Assembly: GCA_022410635.1 (NCBI GenBank)
Contig: JAJVDF010000656.1
Coordinates: 511,798-575,797 of the forward strand
Direction of reading: 5' to 3'
Source of the DNA: Tretioscincus oriximinensis
Lineage: Eukaryota; Chordata; Lepidosauria; Squamata; Gymnophthalmidae
Length of the DNA: 64,000 nt
The notes below the pieces were generated by a model. The model saw only the letters and a list, made by a program, of their open reading frames with translations, was not told the origin of the DNA and made no database searches. This document shows, piece by piece, positions 59,726 through 64,000 of this stretch (the first letter of the stretch is position 1; each line of letters opens with the position of its first letter). The translations under genes and the position numbers were made by a program.

Positions 59726-61339
59726 TCTTGGTTAGATGTCTTCTAACATTATGGATTATATACTGGAATGGGAACCTGTTTCCTGATACCCAGCTAGTTC
59801 TCTTGAACTATTCTTTCTTTTCATNTTTCTGAATAAACCAAGGCTATTCCAGAAAGGGTCTAAAAGATTGTTGTCCATGTGTCATTTCAGGCTAGCACAG
59901 GTTATATCAGGGCCTGNGCTGGCCCAGAATGGCATGTTGACAGCAAACCCATTAGACCTATTTCTNGAAGAGCATAAGGCCTATTTCATTCTGAACCAAA
60001 GTTTAGATATTGAAAACTGGGGCCTTCGAAATAGCCTTTTTTGAAATTCTGTCTATTCTAGTGAGGCATGGATTACCTGCTTTTTCTGTGCAGCATTTTG
60101 CACAAATCTTCTCAAGGGTGTAATTTTCCATGACAGATTATATCTGAAATATAAAAAATTAAGATACTGAGAAGAAAAACACTATTCCCGCTGACTTAAT
60201 GATTATAATGGAACAGCTGCATACAATAATATATCTCTAACTATGATTTAAATGAAGGCATGTCATGCTAATTGGCAAAACTGAATGTCTACATGTAAAG
60301 AACAACTTTGTTATGATGTCAAAGTACATCAAATGTGTTTCTACACAGTATACTCAAATAATTATATTACCATAGCTTAGTAATAAATATTCTTGGTAAA
60401 GAATGTATGGAAGAAAATAACTAGTTACCTGAGCTCACAATCCTTAGAAGCAATATGGCATGACTGGTATATCATTCTCAGCCTACATACAGTTATCATA
60501 TATTTGTCTTTATCATTACTTTGTGTAATTCACTTTTTCATCTGTCCATTATTTTTGAAACAAAAACAAAAATTTCTTAGTTTTGTTCAGACCTAACTGC
60601 TTTAAACCACTGAGTTCTGTTTCTTAGAGTGGGAGGTGGAAATCTGNAATGGAAAATGAACTGCTGGAGAGGGAAGTACTTATTTTCCAAGTTGTCAGGG
60701 CTCAACCCACTCCTAGCAGCTGCATAATTCTTCGGTAAGCCTATCAGCCTGCTTTCGTGACCTAGATCTTTCAGTGTATTAGGACTTTGCTTGATAATTG
60801 TTGGTCAAATGTGACCACATGTGCACACTTGTCCAGATACAGTTGGCTGGAACTCTTCTGGAAGTCCTAGAAGGAGCTTTTTTCATAAATACATAACCAC
60901 TGAAAACATAGTATTCAACCATATATACTAAAATCAAGAAAAGTCACATTTGAGGTGGTTTCAAATCCTTAATCTAAGCTCCTCTCATTTTATATTGTCA
61001 GAGGCAGCTATATGTAGATAGAAAGGTTAAAGATGTTCTTCTAAGGTCATTGGAACCAAATTGCAGATGGAATGTTGCTTAACANAACTGAAAATGTCAT
61101 GCAGAACTCCAACTACATGGAAGAAATCTGGCTGTATACATAAATTCTGCCTGTAACTTCTGTTTTTGATCTAGAACCAGAAAAAAGAGCACATTTTTCA
61201 CATTGTGAATGCACTCCTAGATTATAGAAGTTCAAACCATACCATATACAAGACAGCTATATCAAACTATAAAGGATTTATGTTTTCCTTTCTGACTCTA
61301 NGCAGACACAATGAAATTGCTTCTCTTCAGCATGAAATT
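59726..61339. other. AT-rich DNA, nothing recognised
   Basis: No supported gene or repeat. Confidence 0.45.
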
Positions 61340-61860
61340 GTGCTTCCTTCCCATGAAATCCTTCTTAAATCCTAGTTTTNATTGGCAGATCTGTATCCCT
61401 ATTCCGATTGGATATTGCCTCCCCTGGTTGTTGGGCAGGTGAATTCAAAGAAGTGGGCCCCTAACTTTAAACTCATCCATGTTTTGAGAGNTTGCTAAAT
61501 GTTTCTCCATTGCTGCTTTTNTCCAGTGTAAATTCAACAGGATTTAACCAGCTGATCAGCCTCCTGTAGCCTCTACTATTGCTGAAGAGCAGACAAAGGA
61601 TTCCAAGATAGAAGTCTCAGTAAATCCAGCAGGGAATGTTCAGTTGGTATCGTCATAAAGCAAACACTGAACNATGGAAACCACACAAAAAATGCTAGGA
61701 GTAAAAAAACAAGAAGACATTTCTAGTGCAACCATCAGTGGATCTCCACAATTATATATGGCAAATCCTCCATAACCGTGTGAAAAGAAAGCCTCATTTG
61801 GATATACCCCAGCTCCAATTTTAACTACATCATACACATTTGCAGGTNGAAAGAATAACT
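61340..61860 (+). repeat. Dispersed repeat family B, copy 3
   Basis: The longest of the three copies. The first part matches 21330-21620 and the last part matches 28540-28650. A Penelope element follows directly. Confidence 0.65.
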
Positions 61861-61875
61861 GCCTGGTACTATTAA

Positions 61876-63122
61876 TTCTGTACTCACGGGGAGGACTCAA
61901 TAAGGACATTCCACCAAAATTTTAAAAGCTTCCACCCTACCATTAATCTCAGCTTGGAACGATCTAGAGAGCAAGTTCACTTTCTGGACACCACCCTAAA
62001 ATTGCATGACGGACATCTGAGCACGACCCTGTATTGCAAACCCACTGATCGATACGCCTACTTACATGCCTCTAGTTTCCACCCTGAACACACAACCAAA
62101 TCCATTGTCTACAGCCAAGCACTCAGATATAATTGCATCTGCTCGGATCCAGGGGACAGAGACACCAAACTCCTGGAACTACAGCAAGCATTCCTCAGGT
62201 TACAGTACCCACCACATTAAATAAAAAAACAAATCAACAGAGCCAGAATGTTACCCAGAATCAACATATTACAGCACAGATTGAGGACAGAAAAAAACAG
62301 AACCCCATTAGTGGTCACATATAGCTCACAATTGGGGGCCCTTTTCTGGCTTAAAAACAACCACCCAGCCTCAAACAACTACTCACACAAAGAACACAGA
62401 ACAAGAATGGAAAAATGGGAACTAGAACCTGTCACAAACCCAGATGTCAACTCTGCTCACACATCCACCCTGGCAATGTAATCACGGGACCTGATAACAC
62501 CACCCCCAATATTAGAGACACTTTTACATGCTCATCTTCTAATGTGGTGTATTCCATTTTCTGCCAACAATGCCCCTCAACACTCTACACTGGNCGAACA
62601 GGACAATCCCTATGCCAGAGAATAAATGGACACAAATCAGATATTCGAAATGGCAACACACAGAAATCAGTTGCTGAACACTTCAACCTTCCAGGACATT
62701 CTATCTCAGANTTCAGGACTGCAGTCCTTGAACAAAGAAACTACAAAGGAAGATTTGAAAGAGAAGCAGCATTCATAAGTTCTAAGCCATCAACAAAGGA
62801 CTTAACAAAGATAATNGTTTCCTGGCCAATTATACATTTTTATGAAATCTAAGTATTTGATTGATTTACTATCAAANGTTGCCTCTTGTTGCCCCAGGGA
62901 CTTTTCACATGAGAGGATTAGTTTCTCTATTTACCTGTTTTCTAACCTGCAGTTCATCACCTTATCCCATCTACATATGCTTTGTCATCTCCCATACACA
63001 GTTTTCTATAAATAGCTGCACCTGAGTTTAGTTCCTCAGCATCTAAANAAGTAGACTTGTCTACGAAAGCTTATGCCTCCCACTTTTCTCAAGGTAGTCT
63101 CAAAGTGCTACTAGCTCCTTTG
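61876..63122 (+). pseudogene. Penelope-like element, copy 2, with GIY-YIG domain
   Basis: 5' truncated just after the RT catalytic motif. The thumb continues (QVHFLDTTLKLHDGHL, CKPTDRYAYLHASSFHP, KSIVYSQALRYNCICSDP) to 62220. After a frame break the endonuclease frame 62415-62852 carries a CHKPRCQLC-type cysteine cluster, VVYSIFCQQCPSTLYT, a TGQSLCQRINGHKSDI helix, AEHFNLPGH, and FEREAAFISS. VVY and LYT-xRTG stand for the GIY and YIG elements; an N base falls in the LYT-G position. The 3' end has CTACGAAAGCTTATGCC. CTGGTACTATTAA flanks both sides (61863-61875, 63123-63135). GIY-YIG would make the target nick; the copy is inactive through truncation and breaks. Confidence 0.93.
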
Positions 63123-63135
63123 CTGGTACTATTAA

Positions 63136-63758
63136 ATAAATCAGGTATGAACATCTCCCAGGAAAACAGTTTATGTTTGCAAACAGAGCATTTGGTTCAC
63201 CATCAATAATGAGAATGAGCTAAAGAAAAGTTTATATGACAACTTAATTGGGTTTGCTTGAATGATTTAGCAAACCTTCCTTTTCTTTGAATGTTTTTCC
63301 CCCCCTTAGGGAACAATTTTGCAGCCTTCATTCACACAGGGTAGCATTCATTCATTCATGCAACTAATTTTGACGTATTTTTTACATTCTTGCCCATCTT
63401 TTTAAGAGAGAAAGAAGAGGAAAGACAAAGATTAATGAACGATTTTGGAAAAGAAAGAATTAAGCTCATTCTTCAGAAGATGTAAAGCATATGTGTTACT
63501 AGAACCATGTCCACGCATAAGTTTATAGCACAAAACCACAGGTTATTCGGGGCTATAAGTGAACGTGCTTCCGTCTGCACTCACCTATTGTCTCCATGCT
63601 GGTGCACTGAGCTCACCAGCACTGTGGAAACTGGGAGGGATGCCACCATCAAGATGACGTGCTTTCTGTGTGATGGCTTTCATGATTGGTTGCTGGAGAG
63701 AATGATCTCCTATGACTGTGGCTGAGATTAATTCCAGCCCTGAGAAACACTCCATGTC
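63136..63758. other. Nothing recognised
   Basis: A frame at 63507-63725 has no domain signature. Confidence 0.4.
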
Positions 63759-64000
63759 CATAACATAAGAAAATAAAAGAACTTAAGAACATAAAAGAAC
63801 ATAAGAACATAAGAACATAAGAAGAGCCATAGTGGATCAGGCCACAGCCCATCAAGTCCAGCATTCTGTCTCACACAGAGGCCCACCAAATGCACCTGGG
63901 CAGTCCGAACAGAGGAAAGCAAAATATGCCCCTGTTCATGACTCCCTGCAAATGGTATTTCTTGCTCCATCCCAGAGGCAACATCCAGACATCCATCCTA
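63759..64000 (-). repeat. CR1-clade LINE 3' end, cut by the window edge
   Basis: An ACATAAGA repeat tail (63759-63820), then GAGCCATAGTGGATCAGGCC and GCATTCTGTCTCACACAGAG, GCAGTCCGAACAGAGGAAAG, as at 16.86-17.1 kb. It is closely similar to that copy. Only 3' UTR is inside the window. Confidence 0.93.

Overview
The window looks like non-coding vertebrate nuclear DNA from a squamate reptile (lizard, possibly gecko; Squamata is better supported than any family). The evidence is an inverted Sauria-type tRNA SINE near 37.5 kb, two tRNA-derived SINEs ending in a Bov-B-like tail, many CR1-clade LINE pieces with their usual tails, an L1 piece, Penelope-like elements, hAT-type MITEs and a DIRS1-like tyrosine-recombinase retrotransposon. 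Base composition is AT-rich outside the elements, and single N bases are scattered throughout. I found no convincing host protein exon, tRNA gene, rRNA gene or CRISPR. Every recognisable coding stretch belongs to a transposable element and is broken.

Layout. 1-0.5 kb: unassigned GC-rich block. 2.3-9.0 kb: a DNA-transposon copy split by an almost full-length DIRS1-like element (about 2943-8860) with inverted terminal repeats, an internal complementary region, and decayed gag-like, RT/RNase H/methylase-like and tyrosine recombinase genes. 9.0-9.5 kb: a hAT-like MITE with 8-bp target duplications. 10.6-11.4 kb: minus-strand CR1 3' end. 14.4-14.9 kb: foldback MITEs. 15.5-16.25 and 18.7-19.4 kb: two solo-LTR candidates. 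16.9-18.3 kb: minus-strand CR1-clade RT, followed by a SINE with a long CTT tail. 21-34 kb: mostly AT-rich DNA with old MITEs, CR1 tails, a strong 66-bp-arm foldback at 29.6 kb and a second SINE. 34.2 kb: a 23-bp minisatellite. 37.5 kb: Sauria SINE. 39.6-41.8 kb: CR1 3' ends. 44.7 kb: foldback hAT MITE. 45.4-47.6 kb: 5'-truncated L1 flanked by an 88-bp direct duplication. 48.6-53.4 kb: several DNA transposons, a CR1 split by one of them, and a second copy of the transposon that hosts the DIRS element; this copy preserves the unoccupied DIRS target. 56.6-57.4 and 61.9-63.1 kb: two Penelope-like copies, one with inverted ends and one keeping a GIY-YIG domain. 63.8-64.0 kb: another CR1-clade tail running off the window.

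Nothing here is a co-operating gene set. The value of the window is as a record of different integration chemistries: tyrosine recombinase (no target duplication), target-primed reverse transcription (L1, CR1, SINE, Penelope) and DDE transposition (8-bp duplications).
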